From NCBI RefSeq assembly GCF_002269345.1, contig NZ_CP022889.1, positions 62,001 through 126,000 of the forward strand: a stretch of DNA of 64,000 nt, read 5' to 3'. The translations under genes and the position numbers were made by a program. Source of the stretch: Tsuneonella mangrovi. Lineage in GTDB: Bacteria > Pseudomonadota > Alphaproteobacteria > Sphingomonadales > Sphingomonadaceae. The notes beneath the pieces were generated by a model, which worked only from the letters and a program-made list of their open reading frames with translations, ran no database searches and had not been told where the DNA came from. Each line of letters begins with the position of its first letter. Position 1 is the first letter of the stretch. Positions 1-7,974 of the stretch are shown here, one piece after another.

Positions 1-159
1 GCATCGGCGGCGGACCCGCAAGCCGCGCTTGCAAGCAATTCTGCGATGGCGTGGGATGGTCTGATCGGATGGATTCCGGTGATCATGCTGGTCGTCTTCG
101 GAGTGATGAATTCGGATCCCGGCCCGAACAAATACGGGGACGAACCGGTCCGCTTCTGA
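1..159 (+). CDS. C-terminal fragment of a DUF805-like small membrane protein
   Basis: The reading frame is open from base 1 to a TGA at 157-159, so only about 52 C-terminal residues are seen. They contain one hydrophobic segment (LIGWIPVIMLVVFGVM) followed by the tail SDPGPNKYGDEPVRF. A GPNxYG tail directly after a last membrane segment is the usual end of DUF805 inner-membrane proteins, whose function is unknown. The start lies upstream of the window. The family call rests on this short tail alone. Confidence 0.55.
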   Translation, partial: ASAADPQAALASNSAMAWDGLIGWIPVIMLVVFGVMNSDPGPNKYGDEPVRF

Positions 160-219
160 CCGTCTGCTGCTTCACGGCAGGGGATGACGCGCACTGGCGA
201 TTGGCCTAGGGGCTGAGCG

Positions 220-2493
220 ATGCCTCACCGCCGCCAGCCCGGCTTGCCCAGCCGCGAACAGATCCTCGAATTCATCCAGACTTCGCCCACGCCTGCCGGC
301 AAGCGCGAGATCGCCAAAGCGTTCGGGCTCAAGGGACAGGAAAAGATCGCGCTCAAGAAGCGGCTGAAGGACATGGCCGAAGAAGGCCTGATCGACGGCA
401 AGAAGACCGCCTATCACCGGATGGGCGGGGTGCCAAAGGTAACCGTGCTGCGTGTGCTCGAGATCGACGATGGCGAGGCGTTCGCGATTCCAGACGCGTG
501 GAGCCCCGACGATGCCAGCCCGCCGCCGCGCCTGCGAGTGATCGAAGGCAAGGGCAAACGCGCGCGCCAGCCTGCGCTCAAGGTTGGCGATCGTATCCTC
601 GCCCGTACCGAGGAGACCGGGCGTGGCTGGATCGCGCACCCGATGAAGAAGCTGCCCGCGCGCACCGAAGGGCTGATGGGCGTGGTCGAGATCGACAAGG
701 CGGGCAAGGGCTGGCTCGCGCCGGTCGACAAGCGGGTGCGCAATTCTTCCCCCATCGCCGACCTCGGCGAGGCCGAGGCAGGGCAACTGGTGGTGGCCGA
801 GCCCGCGGGCCGCTCGCCGCGCGCCGGAGTCAAAGTGGTCGAAGTGCTCGGCGATCCGCTCGCGCCCAAGGCGTTCAGCCTGATCGCCATCGCCAAATAC
901 GGCATCCCGCACGTGTTCCCCGAAGAAGTGCTGGCCGAGGCCGAACTGGCGGCGAAACTGCCGCTCTCGCACGAAAACCGCGAAGACTTGCGCGAATTGC
1001 CGATCGTCGCGATCGACCCGGCCGACGCACGCGACCACGACGATGCGATCTGGGCTGAGCCCGATGACGAAGGCGGTTACCGTGCTGTCATCGCGATCGC
1101 CGACGTCAGCTTCTACGTCCGCCCGGGCAGCAAGCTCGACCGCGAAGCGAGGAAGCGCGGCAACTCGGTCTATTTCCCCGACCGGGTGGTGCCAATGCTG
1201 CCCGAAGTGCTGAGCGCCGATGTCTGCAGCCTCAAAGAGGGGCAGGATCGCGCCGCGATGGCGTGCCACATCCGCATTTCGCCGCAGGGCAAGGTCACCA
1301 AATGGCGCTTCACCCGTGCGCTAGTGCGGATTGCCCACAACATCGCTTACGAGGACGCGCAGGCCCTGGTCGATAGCGGGGAGCCGCCCGAATGGCTCGC
1401 CAACCTGTGGGGTGCATGGAAGCTGCTTGCCGCTGCCCGTTCCGAGCGCGATCCGTTGGAGCTCGAGCTTCCCGAACGCCGCGTTGTGCTCGACGACCAA
1501 GGCAAGATCGCCGAGATTGCGGTGCGCGAGCGGCTCGACGCGCACCGGGTGGTCGAAGATTTCATGATTGCCGCCAATGTCGCTGCGGCCAAGGCGCTCG
1601 AAAGCAAGACCGCGCCGGTGGTGTACCGCGTCCATGAGCCGCCGAGCCGCGAGAAGCTGATCGCCTTGCGCGACTACATGAAGACCTTTGGGCACACCCT
1701 CTCTCTCGGGCAGGTGATCACGCCGAGCCTGTTCAACCGGATGCTCAAGGACATCGTTGACGAGAGCGAGAAAGCGCAAGTGATGGAGGCGGTGCTGCGC
1801 AGCCAGACGCAGGCCTATTACGGGCCGGCGAATGCCGGGCACTTCGGCCTCGCGCTCGGCTCCTACGCGCACTTTACCTCGCCGATCCGCCGCTATGCCG
1901 ACCTGCTGGTGCATCGCGCGCTGGTCGACGCCTTCCAACTCGAACAACCCAAACCCAAGGGCGACTTGCCACCGACTTCGGGCCTGTCCGACCGCGACCG
2001 AGAAGACCTCTCGAAGGTGTCCGACGCGATCAGCCAGGCCGAGCGCCGCGCGATGGAAGCCGAGCGCGATACGATCGACCGCTATGTCGCCGCGTGGCTC
2101 GCCGGGCGGGTAGGGGAAGTGTTCGAAACCCGCATAACAGGGGTGCAGGGCTTCGGGTTCTTCGCGACGATCATGGGGATGGGCGGCGACGGACTGGTGC
2201 CGGTCTCGACACTGGGTCGCGAGCATTTCCGTTACGACGAAGCTTCGCAGACGCTCACCGGCGAAGCCAGCGGGACCAGCTATGCACCCGGCAACCGGTT
2301 GCAGTTGCGATTGGCCGAAGCAAACCCGCTCACCGGCGCCCTCAAGTTCGAGCTGCCCGACGGTGAAGGCCGGATCGAGCCGCGCGGCAATCGCCCCGAA
2401 CCGCGGCGAAGCGCCAAGCCCAAGGGCAAGTACATACAGGGCCAGCGCGGACGCCCGAAGAACATCCGCCACCAAGGCCGCAAGCGGAAATAG
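220..2493 (+). CDS. rnr: Ribonuclease R (VacB/RNB family exoribonuclease)
   Basis: A 757-residue 3'-to-5' exoribonuclease that degrades structured RNA. The order is typical of RNase R: an N-terminal winged helix (about residues 8-75), a cold-shock-like region, the RNB catalytic domain with the acidic motif AIDPADARDHDDA (about 264-277), an S1 domain from about residue 628, and a very basic tail (KPKGKYIQGQRGRPKNIRHQ). Length fits the family. The start ATG has AGGGG nearby upstream. It converges with the stress protein gene, leaving only six bases between the stop codons. Confidence 0.96.
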   Translation: MPHRRQPGLPSREQILEFIQTSPTPAGKREIAKAFGLKGQEKIALKKRLKDMAEEGLIDGKKTAYHRMGGVPKVTVLRVLEIDDGEAFAIPDAWSPDDASPPPRLRVIEGKGKRARQPALKVGDRILARTEETGRGWIAHPMKKLPARTEGLMGVVEIDKAGKGWLAPVDKRVRNSSPIADLGEAEAGQLVVAEPAGRSPRAGVKVVEVLGDPLAPKAFSLIAIAKYGIPHVFPEEVLAEAELAAKLPLSHENREDLRELPIVAIDPADARDHDDAIWAEPDDEGGYRAVIAIADVSFYVRPGSKLDREARKRGNSVYFPDRVVPMLPEVLSADVCSLKEGQDRAAMACHIRISPQGKVTKWRFTRALVRIAHNIAYEDAQALVDSGEPPEWLANLWGAWKLLAAARSERDPLELELPERRVVLDDQGKIAEIAVRERLDAHRVVEDFMIAANVAAAKALESKTAPVVYRVHEPPSREKLIALRDYMKTFGHTLSLGQVITPSLFNRMLKDIVDESEKAQVMEAVLRSQTQAYYGPANAGHFGLALGSYAHFTSPIRRYADLLVHRALVDAFQLEQPKPKGDLPPTSGLSDRDREDLSKVSDAISQAERRAMEAERDTIDRYVAAWLAGRVGEVFETRITGVQGFGFFATIMGMGGDGLVPVSTLGREHFRYDEASQTLTGEASGTSYAPGNRLQLRLAEANPLTGALKFELPDGEGRIEPRGNRPEPRRSAKPKGKYIQGQRGRPKNIRHQGRKRK

Positions 2494-2499
2494 CCCGCC

Positions 2500-2952
2500 T
2501 CAGGCCAGCCGGTCGATATCCTCGTCGGTGAACGTGCCGGGCACGATATAGACCGGGCAGGGCAGGGCGCCCGCCTGGCCGCTGAAATAGGTCACCAGCG
2601 GGCCGGGCCCACCTTCGGCGGCGGTGCCGAGCACCAGCGCGGCGACCTCGGCGTGTTCGTCGAGGTACTGGCGGATCACCTTCTGGGTATCGCCTGTGCG
2701 CACCGCGATCACCGGCATCTTGCCGATCTCTGCAAACAGGCTACCCGCCGCGCTATGGGCAATCACTTCGGCGCGGTCGAGCGCCTCCTGCTCGATCGTC
2801 GCCTGCACACCGCCGAACGCGTTGAAGCTCTCGCGCTGGACCGGCGCGAGGATATGGACGTTGCCGCCGGTCTTCATCGCGCGGCGCGAGGCAAACCGCA
2901 GCGCCTTCAGCGCTTCGGGCGTCTCGTCCATGATCACGAGGTAGATCCGCAT
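2500..2952 (-). CDS. Universal stress protein (UspA family)
   Basis: A 150-residue single Usp domain. It opens with [20 protein letters not shown], the beta-1/alpha-1 start of the fold, and ends with the segment [20 protein letters not shown] before a final PVYIVPG strand. The usual ATP-binding signature GxxGxxxxxxGS is not well preserved here ([10 protein letters not shown]), so nucleotide binding is uncertain. It is divergent from the pyruvate dehydrogenase E2 gene and convergent with rnr. Cytoplasmic, probably stress responsive. The specific role cannot be read from sequence. Confidence 0.85.
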   Translation of the reverse strand: MRIYLVIMDETPEALKALRFASRRAMKTGGNVHILAPVQRESFNAFGGVQATIEQEALDRAEVIAHSAAGSLFAEIGKMPVIAVRTGDTQKVIRQYLDEHAEVAALVLGTAAEGGPGPLVTYFSGQAGALPCPVYIVPGTFTDEDIDRLA

Positions 2953-3084
2953 TCTTGCCCCCTGTCGTTGCGCGCACGGTATCTTCCGAAATCGTATTCA
3001 GGGCAAGAACCTTGCTCCATCCAGCGCATTGCGCCAAAGCGACGCTACGTAATCCGCACGTATAGCGAAGGACTGCCCGCTCGT

Positions 3085-4368
3085 ATGCCGACGCCGATCA
3101 AGATGCCTGCCCTGTCCCCGACGATGGAGGAGGGAACGCTCGCCAAATGGCTCGTGAAAGAGGGCGATAGCGTCGCTGCCGGCGATATCATGGCCGAAAT
3201 CGAGACCGACAAGGCGACGATGGAATTCGAAGCGGTCGACGAAGGCACGATCGCCAAGATCGAAATCCCCGAAGGCACCGAAGGGGTCAAGGTCGGCACC
3301 GTGATCGCGATGCTGGCGGGAGACGGAGAGGATGCGAGCGACATGGCGGCATCGGCTCCCGCGCCTGCACCTGTACCGGCAAAGGAAGCGACGACACCGG
3401 CACCGAGTGCGGCTTCCGCCCCTGCTGCAACGCCTGCGCCTGCCAAGAGCGCTCCGGTTGCCACCGGGGACCGTATCATCGCCTCGCCGCTCGCCAAGCG
3501 GATTGCCGAACAGAAAGGTATCGACCTCTCGACCGTGATCGGCTCCGGGCCCAACGGGCGGATCGTCAAGGCAGACCTCGAAGGCGTTGCATCGGGCGCG
3601 GCCCCGGCAAAGGCAGCCGAGGGCGCGGCTCCTGCCGCCGCTCCGGCCACGGCCCCCGCTACAGTGCCCGATTTCGGCATTCCTTACGAAGCGGAGAAGC
3701 TCAACAACGTCCGCAAGGTCATCGCGCGCCGCCTGACCGAGGCCAAGCAGACCGTGCCGCACATCTACCTCACGGTCGACGTCCAGCTCGACAAGCTGCT
3801 CAAGCTGCGCAGCGAACTCAACGCCGCGCTCGAGGCGCAGGGCGTGAAGCTCTCGGTCAACGACCTGCTGATCAAGGCGCTCGCCAAGGCGCTGGTGCAG
3901 GTTCCCAAGTGCAACGTCAGCTTTGCGGGCGACGAGCTGCGCAAATTCTCCCGTGCGGATATCTCGGTCGCGGTGGCGGCGCCTTCCGGCCTGATCACCC
4001 CGATCATCGTCGATGCCGGGGCGAAAGCGATCAGCACGATCAGCACCGAGATGAAGGAACTGGCCGGCAAGGCGCGCGACGGCAAGTTGCAGCCGCACGA
4101 ATACCAGGGCGGCACTGCCAGCCTGTCGAACCTCGGAATGTTCGGGATCAAGCAGTTCGAAGCGGTGATCAATCCGCCGCAGGGCATGATCCTGGCGGTC
4201 GGTGCGGGCGAGAAGCGGCCGTACATCGTGGATGACGCGCTCGGCGTAGCCACCGTGATGAGCGCCACCGGCAGCTTCGACCACCGCGCGATCGACGGCG
4301 CCGATGGGGCCGAGTTGATGAAGGTGTTCAAGGAACTGTGCGAGGCACCGCTGGGGCTGGTGGCTTGA
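3085..4368 (+). CDS. pdhC: Pyruvate dehydrogenase complex E2, dihydrolipoamide acetyltransferase
   Basis: A 427-residue E2 core enzyme that transfers the acetyl group from lipoamide to CoA. It has one lipoyl domain (residues 1-78) with the lipoylated lysine at K43 in [11 protein letters not shown], an Ala/Pro-rich linker, a peripheral-subunit-binding domain near [18 protein letters not shown], a second Ala/Pro linker and the catalytic domain ending with HRAIDG (H400, D404). The frame is open upstream to about 2653. The ATG at 3085 is chosen because [17 protein letters not shown] is the standard E2 N-terminus. The E1 genes are not in the window; E3 follows two genes later. Confidence 0.95.
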   Translation: MPTPIKMPALSPTMEEGTLAKWLVKEGDSVAAGDIMAEIETDKATMEFEAVDEGTIAKIEIPEGTEGVKVGTVIAMLAGDGEDASDMAASAPAPAPVPAKEATTPAPSAASAPAATPAPAKSAPVATGDRIIASPLAKRIAEQKGIDLSTVIGSGPNGRIVKADLEGVASGAAPAKAAEGAAPAAAPATAPATVPDFGIPYEAEKLNNVRKVIARRLTEAKQTVPHIYLTVDVQLDKLLKLRSELNAALEAQGVKLSVNDLLIKALAKALVQVPKCNVSFAGDELRKFSRADISVAVAAPSGLITPIIVDAGAKAISTISTEMKELAGKARDGKLQPHEYQGGTASLSNLGMFGIKQFEAVINPPQGMILAVGAGEKRPYIVDDALGVATVMSATGSFDHRAIDGADGAELMKVFKELCEAPLGLVA

Positions 4369-4769
4369 GTTGGTCACTTGCAGCTAGATCGGCAATTGTC
4401 GCCTTGATCGCGGCAGTTGCTGCCGGACTACCAATGGCAGTACTTCTGACTTGGGATGTAGACCCGACAATGCGGCTTGGTGTTGCATTCAATTATATCG
4501 AGTTCGCGATGGCCGGTTCGTTCCTCATCGGTTTGCCTGTCGCAATAGGTATTTTCTTCGGTTTCAGAGAGTTACCGGACTTTCGGTTTCCGCATTTGTT
4601 GCTGCTGGCAAACTTCATCGCAGCCCTCCTAATTTTCATAATTGTTGGGATGTCCGGCGCATTTGGCGCTGTGTTCTTGGGCGTTCCGATTCTTTTCGCA
4701 GCCAATGTTTTCGCGATTGCAGGGTGGTTCATGGTGTTCCGCCCATATCAGATGAAGCATGTTGACTGA
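4365..4769 (+). CDS. Small four-TM membrane protein of unknown function
   Basis: About 134 residues starting at a TTG that overlaps the pdhC stop (TTGA), which suggests translational coupling. Hydrophobic segments sit at about residues 9-29, 41-61, 69-91 and 97-125; the end [10 protein letters not shown] is charged and probably cytoplasmic. An ATG-like start within pdhC (4338) is possible but would force a 31-base overlap. Base composition is clearly lower in G+C than in its neighbours. Its last 11 bases overlap the thioesterase gene. It interrupts what is otherwise an acyl-CoA/pyruvate dehydrogenase run. I do not recognise the family. Confidence 0.7.
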   Translation: MSWSLAARSAIVALIAAVAAGLPMAVLLTWDVDPTMRLGVAFNYIEFAMAGSFLIGLPVAIGIFFGFRELPDFRFPHLLLLANFIAALLIFIIVGMSGAFGAVFLGVPILFAANVFAIAGWFMVFRPYQMKHVD

Positions 4770-5154
4770 ACGCGACCCCCTCATTCGCATCACCGCGATG
4801 CCGACCGATCTCAACCCCTATGGCGGGGTGTTCGGTGGTTGGCTGATGAGCCAGATGGCACTTGGTGCAGGCGCGCTGGCGAGCCGGGTCGGGAAGGGCA
4901 AGGCGGTGGTCGTCTCGGCCACCGATTTCGCCTTTCCCGGCGCGATGGCGGTGGGCGACGAGCTCAGCATCTATTGCGACATTCTCGCCACCGGCAACAC
5001 TTCGCTGACAATCGCTGCCGAGGGCGTCGCCCGTACGCGCAACGGTGAGGCCACTACCCGAGTTGCCAGTGGCCAGTTCAAGTTCGTGCTGCTTGATGAA
5101 AACGACCGACCGCGCCCCGTGGGCGAAGCGGCCCCGGAATTGACAAGGACCTGA
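4759..5154 (+). CDS. Acyl-CoA thioesterase, hotdog fold (YciA-like)
   Basis: A 131-residue single hotdog domain. The N-terminus LIRITAMPTDLNPYGGVFGGWLM is close to YciA/acyl-CoA hydrolases, where the NxxGxxxGGW segment holds the substrate region and DFAFPGAMAVGDEL forms the following strand. Expected to hydrolyse short or medium acyl-CoA esters in the cytoplasm. It overlaps the preceding membrane protein by 11 bases and is followed six bases later by lpdA, so the four genes pdhC-(membrane protein)-thioesterase-lpdA look like one transcript. Substrate range cannot be inferred. Confidence 0.88.
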   Translation: MLTERDPLIRITAMPTDLNPYGGVFGGWLMSQMALGAGALASRVGKGKAVVVSATDFAFPGAMAVGDELSIYCDILATGNTSLTIAAEGVARTRNGEATTRVASGQFKFVLLDENDRPRPVGEAAPELTRT

Positions 5155-5160
5155 TCGATC

Positions 5161-6597
5161 ATGGCTGATCAATACGACGTAATCGTTCTCGGCTCCGGAC
5201 CCGGCGGCTATGTCGCGGCGATCCGCTGCGCGCAGCTGGGGCTGAAGACCGCCATCGTCGAACGCGAGAACCTCGGCGGCATCTGCCTCAACTGGGGTTG
5301 CATCCCGACCAAGGCGCTGCTGCGCTCGGCGGAGATCCTGCACTACGCGCAGCACGCCAAGGACTATGGCCTCAAGATTGCAGGTAGCATCGAAGCGGAC
5401 CTGGAGGCGGTGGTGAAGCGCAGCCGCGGCGTCGCCAAGCAGCTCAACCAGGGCGTCACGCACCTGATGAAGAAGAACAAGATTGCGGTGCACATGGGCG
5501 AAGGCACGCTGACCGGTCCGACCAGCCTCACCGTGAAGGGTGACCCCGGATCAAGGTCCGGGGCAGGAAAGGGCGAGGAGAAGCTCACCGCCAAGCATAT
5601 CATCGTTGCCACCGGTGCGCGTGCGCGCGACCTGCCGTTCGCGCCGGCCGACGGCAAGCGCGTGTGGACCTATCGCCATGCGATGACCCCGCCCGAAATG
5701 CCCAAGAAGCTGCTGGTGATCGGCAGCGGCGCGATCGGGATTGAATTCGCCAGCTTCTATAACGATATGGGCTGCGAAGTGACCGTGGTCGAAATGCTCG
5801 ACCGGATCGTGCCGGTGGAAGATGTCGACGTCTCCGCATTCCTCGAAAAGAGCCTCACCAAGCAGGGCATGACAATCATGACCGGCGCGGGCGTGGAAGA
5901 CATCAAGGTCTCCGCCAGCGGCGTGAAGGCGAAGATCAAGGACAAGGCGGGCAAAGTCTCCGAGAGCGAATTCAGCCACTGCATCGTCGCGATCGGCATC
6001 GTCCCGAACACCGAGAATGTCGGGCTGGAAAAGCTGGTCGAAATGGACCGCGGGTTTATCCAGATCGACCCGTACGGCCGCACCAGGTCCAAGGGGCTGT
6101 GGGCGATCGGCGATTGCACCCCGGGGCCGTGGCTGGCGCACAAGGCGAGCCACGAGGGTGTCACAACAGCCGAGGCGATCGCCAAGGAGCTGGGCAACAA
6201 GGATGTCCACCCGCACCCGCTCGACCGAAACAACATCCCGGGCTGCACCTATTGCCACCCGCAGATCGCCAGTGTGGGCATGACCGAGGCCAAGGCCAAG
6301 GAAGCCGGGTACACCGTGAAGGCGGGCACGTTCCCGTTCATCGGCAATGGCAAGGCGATCGCACTGGGAGAAGCGGAAGGCTTCACCAAGACGGTGTTCG
6401 ACGCGAAGACCGGCGAACTGCTCGGCGCGCACATGGTCGGCGCGGAAGTGACCGAAATGATCCAGGGCTTCGTCGTTGGCAAGACGCTGGAGACGACCGA
6501 GGCGGAACTGATGCAGACGGTGTTCCCGCACCCGACGATCAGCGAATCGATGCACGAAAGTGTGCTCGCATCCTACGGACGCGCACTGCACATCTGA
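5161..6597 (+). CDS. lpdA: Dihydrolipoyl dehydrogenase (E3)
   Basis: A 478-residue FAD flavoprotein that reoxidises the dihydrolipoyl groups of the 2-oxoacid dehydrogenase complexes with NAD+. The FAD motif GSGPGGY is at residues 11-17 and the redox pair is C42/C47 in GGICLNWGCIPTKALL. The C-terminal HPHPTISE supplies the catalytic His/Glu. An RBS (AAGGA) precedes the ATG. Residues about 127-142 (GDPGSRSGAGKGEE) look inserted relative to normal E3. They are encoded by a palindrome at 5544-5563 and account for the roughly 12 extra residues over the usual length near 465. Confidence 0.96.
   Translation: MADQYDVIVLGSGPGGYVAAIRCAQLGLKTAIVERENLGGICLNWGCIPTKALLRSAEILHYAQHAKDYGLKIAGSIEADLEAVVKRSRGVAKQLNQGVTHLMKKNKIAVHMGEGTLTGPTSLTVKGDPGSRSGAGKGEEKLTAKHIIVATGARARDLPFAPADGKRVWTYRHAMTPPEMPKKLLVIGSGAIGIEFASFYNDMGCEVTVVEMLDRIVPVEDVDVSAFLEKSLTKQGMTIMTGAGVEDIKVSASGVKAKIKDKAGKVSESEFSHCIVAIGIVPNTENVGLEKLVEMDRGFIQIDPYGRTRSKGLWAIGDCTPGPWLAHKASHEGVTTAEAIAKELGNKDVHPHPLDRNNIPGCTYCHPQIASVGMTEAKAKEAGYTVKAGTFPFIGNGKAIALGEAEGFTKTVFDAKTGELLGAHMVGAEVTEMIQGFVVGKTLETTEAELMQTVFPHPTISESMHESVLASYGRALHI
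5544..5563. repeat. In-frame palindromic repeat element inside lpdA (family A)
   Basis: The sequence CCCCGGATCAAGGTCCGGGG is a 7-bp perfect stem with a 6-base loop. Its reverse complement, CCCCGGACCTTGATCCGGGG, is nearly the same as the core CCCCGGGCTTGACCCGGGG found at both ends of the GIY-YIG cassette at 21886 and 22271. It lies within lpdA without breaking the frame, in a surface-loop region between TLTGPTSLTVK and LTAKHIIVATGA. Confidence 0.75.
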
Positions 6598-6671
6598 TCG
6601 CGCAGGCGACGCAATTGTTTGCCCGCGCCGCTACGCTATCATGTGAATACGGATCGGAAATGCGAGGAAAG

Positions 6672-6747
<76 letters not shown>

Positions 6748-6858
6748 ACACCGTCGTTTCCGGGCCGGTCTGGCTGGCCCCCGAATCGTCGGGAGAGGCG
6801 CATATAGCCGCTCGCGCGCGGATGCCAAGGGGTTTGCCGGGTTTTTGTGCGGAACGCC

Positions 6859-7974
6859 TCAACCGAGCCCGCGCCGGCCGCTTTTTGCGTTCCACCGGTT
6901 GATCATCATCAACGTGCCGATGCAGATCATGTTGGTCATCATCGAGCTGCCGCCGTGGCTCATGAACGGCAGCGGGATGCCGACCACGGGCGCAAGGCCC
7001 ATCACCATCATCAGGTTGATTGCGACGTAGAAGAACACCGTCGCCACCATCCCGCCCGCGAGCAGCCGGGCGAAGCGGTCTTCCGATGCGAGCGCCACTT
7101 TCCAGCCCCATCGCAGGATCAGGAAGAACATCGCGAGGACGAATATCCCGCCGAGGAAACCCCATTCCTCCGCCATCGTCGCGAACACGAAATCGGTGTG
7201 CGGTTCGGGCAAGTAGTTGAGATGGCTCTGCGATCCCTGGTCGAACCCCTTGCCGGAAAATCCGCCCGAACCGATCGCGATCTTCGACTGGGTGATGTGG
7301 TAGCCATCACCCAGCGGATCGCTCTCCGGATCCATGAAGGTGAACACGCGCTTCTGTTGGTAGGGCTTGAGCCCGAAAAAAAACGCGATCGGGGCGGCAA
7401 TCAGCCCGGCGATTGCACCTCCGGCGAACCAGCGCATCGGCAATCCGGCGAGGAACATCACCACCACGCCGCCGAAGCCGATCGCCAGCGCCGTGCCGAG
7501 GTCGGGCTGGGCGAGCACCAGCAGCATCGGCATGCCGATCAATACGCCCGCCGGGATGATCGAGCGCCAGGTCGGGACCATGCCCGACGGCAGTGAGGCG
7601 TAGAACCGCGCGAGCGCCAATACGATCACCGGCTTCATCAGCTCGGACGGCTGGAGCACCAGCGGCCCCAGGTTGATCCATCTTTGGCTGCCGCCGCCGA
7701 TCGCACCAACCGCCTCGACCGCAACCAGCAGCAGCAGGACGACGACATAGGCCGGGTAGGCGACCAGTTGCACGAAGTCCTTGGGCACGAGCGTCATCAC
7801 CGAAGCGACCCCGAGGAACACCGCGAACCGGATCAGATGCGACAGGGCATAGGGCTGCAAATGCCCTCCGCCTGCCGAGTAGAGCACCGCTCCGCCGAAG
7901 CAGACCAGCGCGATCAGCGGGATCAGCATCTGCCACGGTTGGCGCAGCACGGCGGCAGGGATGATCGAGTTCAT
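6859..7974 (-). CDS. rodA: Peptidoglycan glycosyltransferase RodA (SEDS family)
   Basis: A 371-residue polytopic inner-membrane protein with about ten hydrophobic segments. SEDS hallmarks are present: GGSQRWINLGPLVLQPSE, the long periplasmic stretch with GSGGFSGKGFDQGSQSHLNY, and PEPHTDFVFATMAEEWGF followed by PFMSHGGSSM. It polymerises glycan strands for side-wall growth with PBP2. The frame runs further upstream, but the ATG at 7974 starts MNSIIPAAVLRQPW and overlaps the PBP2 stop by four bases (ATGA), the usual coupling in this operon. It is the last gene of the mre cluster. Confidence 0.96.
   Translation of the reverse strand: MNSIIPAAVLRQPWQMLIPLIALVCFGGAVLYSAGGGHLQPYALSHLIRFAVFLGVASVMTLVPKDFVQLVAYPAYVVVLLLLVAVEAVGAIGGGSQRWINLGPLVLQPSELMKPVIVLALARFYASLPSGMVPTWRSIIPAGVLIGMPMLLVLAQPDLGTALAIGFGGVVVMFLAGLPMRWFAGGAIAGLIAAPIAFFFGLKPYQQKRVFTFMDPESDPLGDGYHITQSKIAIGSGGFSGKGFDQGSQSHLNYLPEPHTDFVFATMAEEWGFLGGIFVLAMFFLILRWGWKVALASEDRFARLLAGGMVATVFFYVAINLMMVMGLAPVVGIPLPFMSHGGSSMMTNMICIGTLMMINRWNAKSGRRGLG

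Noticed and set aside
2653-3084. N-terminal extension of the E2 protein by about 144 residues
   Set aside because: The extension is antisense to the universal stress protein gene, and the lipoyl domain begins exactly at ATG 3085.
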